A stretch of 13,909 bases of DNA from Betaproteobacteria bacterium. Lineage in GTDB: Bacteria; Pseudomonadota; Gammaproteobacteria; Burkholderiales; Burkholderiaceae_D. The position numbers and the translations under genes were made by a program. Positions 13,889 through 13,909 of this stretch are shown here, piece by piece. How positions within the stretch are numbered: the stretch's first letter is position 1; every line of letters begins with the position of its first letter. The notes beneath the pieces were generated by a model. That model did not search any database. It was not told the origin of the DNA and saw only the letters and a list, made by a program, of their open reading frames with translations. The stretch spans positions 1 through 13,909 of the forward strand of contig JAATFN010000235.1 in NCBI GenBank assembly GCA_015655165.1, in the 5' to 3' direction.

Positions 13889-13909
13889 ATCCGCGAAACA
13901 GAAGTACCC
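13886..13909 (+). other. In-frame continuation of cysH beyond the amber codon (to window edge)
   Basis: After TAG the same frame reads IRETEVP to the end of the window. That matches the CysH segment following the conserved tyrosine of 'VWxYIRxxxVP'. A one-base change from TAC or TAT to TAG would explain the interruption. A real nonsense mutation, a sequencing error near a contig end, or readthrough cannot be told apart from this window. Confidence 0.7.

Overview
The window reads as chromosomal DNA of a motile, aerobic-type Gram-negative bacterium, most likely a betaproteobacterium of the order Burkholderiales. The grounds are the order cysI - DUF934 - cysH divergent from a CysB-type regulator, the betaproteobacterial form of sulfite reductase, a CheZ with the full C-terminal CheY-binding tail, and TonB and porin-type outer membrane proteins. 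Base composition looks moderate for that group. The genus cannot be fixed from the sequence. No insertion sequence, phage gene, tRNA, rRNA or CRISPR array was seen.

Left part (1-6720): vitamin B12 uptake. The 3' end of panC runs into btuF (periplasmic cobalamin-binding protein) with a 1-nt overlap on the + strand. Facing them on the - strand is a run led by a sigma70-like promoter and a cobalamin riboswitch (6436-6682): btuB (outer membrane receptor), btuC (permease), btuD (ATPase), then two related small outer membrane beta-barrel proteins with no assigned function. BtuB, BtuF, BtuC and BtuD together make a complete B12 import route, but btuF is outside the riboswitch-controlled operon.

Middle part (6720-9780): a two-gene chemotaxis unit on the + strand, cheZ and cheA, overlapping by 1 nt and closed by a bidirectional-looking intrinsic terminator. 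CheA has the phosphotransfer, dimerisation, kinase and CheW-like domains but no recognisable P2 domain. CheZ carries an acidic N-terminal extension whose first residues resemble its own CheY-binding tail. No cheY, cheW or receptor gene is in the window.

Right part (9800-13909): assimilatory sulfate reduction. cysB (- strand) is divergent from cysI - DUF934 - cysH (+ strand), and neighbouring genes in that operon overlap. The 393-nt divergent region holds two tandem LysR-type boxes 36 bp apart. They overlap a likely cysB promoter and lie just upstream of a likely cysI promoter. The long cysI leader folds on paper into two adjoining strong hairpins ending 12 nt before the ribosome binding site, and it matches no riboswitch class I know. 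cysH has an in-frame TAG exactly where the family has a conserved tyrosine, and the reading frame continues with family-like sequence to the window edge.

The best candidates for something undescribed are the structured cysI leader, the cysH amber codon, the paralogous barrel pair behind the B12 operon, and the P2-less CheA/extended CheZ pair. All are inferences from reading the sequence; no search or folding program was run.
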